Positions 62,541 through 64,000 of a stretch of DNA of 64,000 bases are shown in pieces. The notes beneath the pieces were generated by a model. It was not told the DNA's origin, made no database searches, and saw only the letters and a program-made list of their open reading frames with translations. Location of the stretch: positions 496,001-560,000 of the forward strand of contig JAEBUN010000028.1 in assembly GCA_023014365.1 (NCBI GenBank), read 5' to 3'. The stretch is from Lepiota brunneoincarnata (Eukaryota; Basidiomycota; Agaricomycetes; Agaricales; Agaricaceae). A program made the position numbers and the translations under genes. Each line of letters opens with the position of its first letter. Position 1 is the stretch's first letter.

Positions 62541-64000
62541 TCCAATTTATTACACGGGCCGCGTAGGGAGGCCATGCGCAGCAACGTACTACAGTACAAA
62601 CGACCGAGCCGTACACTACGGGGTATCTGTACATACAACACGTGACCGCGGATGCGGGCATGCGTTTCCCCATGCCCAGGATGAAGCCGCCCCGAATGAA
62701 CGGAGGCGGGAAGACGGCTGCCGCCCAGCGCGCGGCACGGGAACCAAACCGGAGCGAGGTCCCCCCCCTTATCGGGGGCTAGGGGTCAATTCCCACGCAA
62801 ATCCCTACACGCCACCCGAAGGCAGCGGGGGAATAACCAACGCCCCAGCCCGGACCCAACCGGGCGCCAGGCAGAGCTACTAGCCGATACCCCCCGGGGG
62901 GGGCCCGGCCCTCTCAGCGAACGCGAACGTGGTCGGGGACGCCTCGAGGAAAGCAATGAGAGCCTCGACCGTAGCCGGGACCCCCGCCATGGAGTGCCTA
63001 GGGCAACTCCGGAACACGTGCTCACGGGTTTCCTCCCGAAACCCGCAGCGACAGGAATAATCTTCCTGCGGGAAAAAAACGCCTCCGATAGCCCCCTATC
63101 GGCGCGTGATTAAGAATAGCACGCGTCATCCGGGCCATTACTGACACCGAGTGAGCGTGCGGGATCCAGGCACCACCGTGGAGATACGTGGGCCGCAGGG
63201 GACGGTCATCGTCCCTGGCGAGCTGGAGGAAACCATGCCCGCAATGGTCAGGATCCTGGAACAGATCGATCCAGCGGTCCTGACACGACCGTACTTCCTC
63301 CTTGCGGAGGTAGTCAAGTGAGGCCCGGGGACGAGCCCCTACCCCAACGGGAGGCAACGACCTCGCGAAGTCGTGCACCTGAGTGTGGAAAGGCCACCTC
63401 GCGCGCGAAGGGACCTCCCAGAAGTGGACCAAGCGGGCCGGATCCCCGGCAAACCACTTGGCGAGAAGGCGGCAGACCGCCAAGGAATGACCCTGGGCAG
63501 AGTGCACCGACGGGTCCACCGCCCGCCTGGCCGAGGCCATCGAGTCGGTGAACAAGACAAGACCAGCGGCGCCCTCGACAGAAACTGCCTTGGACACCGC
63601 CAGCCGGATGGCGAAAAGCTCGGCCTCGGGAGCCGTAACCTTCCCCCCCGGAAGCCGGACCGCATGGATGCAGCCCAGCCCCTGGAACACTTGGGCGGCC
63701 GAAACCGCCTGGTGGGCCCGGCGGGGCGGCAGACTCGCGTCCGTCGCTGCTACCAGAGCCCCCGGATCAGCCTGCGCCCGGGCCAGGACCCGGTCGAGAG
63801 CTGCGACATGGGCCGTGAGGGCGTCCTCCGCCCCCCGGTCGTAAGAGTGGAAGCGGACCCGGTCGGGGTACACATCCAGGAGACGGCGCCCCGGCCAGGC
63901 CTCCGGTGCCACCGCGTCGAAGGGCCCAGCAAGGGCAGCAAGACGCTGGTTAGCGTCGACAACAGGCCCCTTCACCTTGATCAGCTCGCGGGGAGGGAGC
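62503..64000 (-). mobile_element. LINE A third copy, minus strand, 3' part (continues beyond window)
   Basis: A 33-T run (62503-62535) is followed by the family 3'UTR and the end of ORF2. RNase H motifs (ATDASLPP, EAELFAIRLAV, LFTDSMASA) lie in 63975-63063. One extra A in the run near 63075 (seven instead of six) shifts the frame after GYRRRFF, so the finger (CRCGFREETREHVFRSC) is in a different frame. Apart from this it is almost identical to the intact copy, so it is young. Confidence 0.9.

Noticed and set aside
1..64000. CRISPR arrays, bacterial operons or ribosomal RNA
   Set aside because: No regularly spaced identical repeats, no Shine-Dalgarno-led gene strings and no rRNA-like blocks were seen. 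Introns and element types show a eukaryotic (fungal) genome.

Overview
The window looks like a transposon-dense accessory region from an agaricomycete (basidiomycete) genome. Reasons: short spliceosomal introns of about 45-80 bases; a basidiomycete-type Tnp2 (CACTA-like) transposase; two families of APE/RT/RNase H LINEs; a chromodomain Ty3/gypsy element; and linked protein families typical of mushroom-forming fungi. The species cannot be named from the sequence. No rRNA gene, functional tRNA gene or CRISPR array was seen.

Layout. 1-1325: the 3' end of an LTR element, with an antisense coiled-coil ORF and a 3' LTR. 1333-14654: a pile-up of nested, truncated and inverted copies of two LINE families, here called A and B. 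A is GC-rich with tail ...AAATTGGAGATTTA(n); B has tail ...AAATTGTTGATTTCA(n). 14655-48614: one 33,960-bp DNA transposon with terminal inverted repeats of about 490 bp beginning CACTTGAG and a 3-bp target duplication AGT. It lies inside the ORF2 of a LINE B copy, which resumes at 48618. 48618-53092: the rest of that LINE B copy, whose 5' part appears inverted. 53093-59532: an apparently intact LINE A (ORF1, ORF2, 3'UTR, poly-A). 59533-62502: a second long LINE A copy, cut by a third LINE A on the minus strand (62503 to the window end).

Inside the giant transposon are a multi-exon Tnp2-type transposase (21572-25028, minus), a linked gene of the kind that recurs beside basidiomycete transposons (25950-28737, minus), a five-exon gene of unknown function (16896-19432, plus), and two divergent WD40 genes facing outward on either side of the transposase block. 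It also carries an F-box gene, a small SAP-like gene, and fragments of host genes just inside each end: a Src1/MAN1-type inner nuclear membrane protein on the left and an OPT oligopeptide transporter on the right. It was later hit by two copies of a long tRNA-headed SINE that borrows the LINE B tail. One SINE was then hit by an 8,243-bp gypsy element with almost identical LTRs; the other carries a Tc1/mariner remnant.

The gypsy element is unusual. After pol it carries two long ORFs overlapping in different frames, and one of them runs into the 3' LTR so that U3 is protein-coding up to the TATA box. Its pol has two stops and a frameshift. The nesting gives a relative chronology: LINE B, then the CACTA-like giant, then SINEs, then gypsy.
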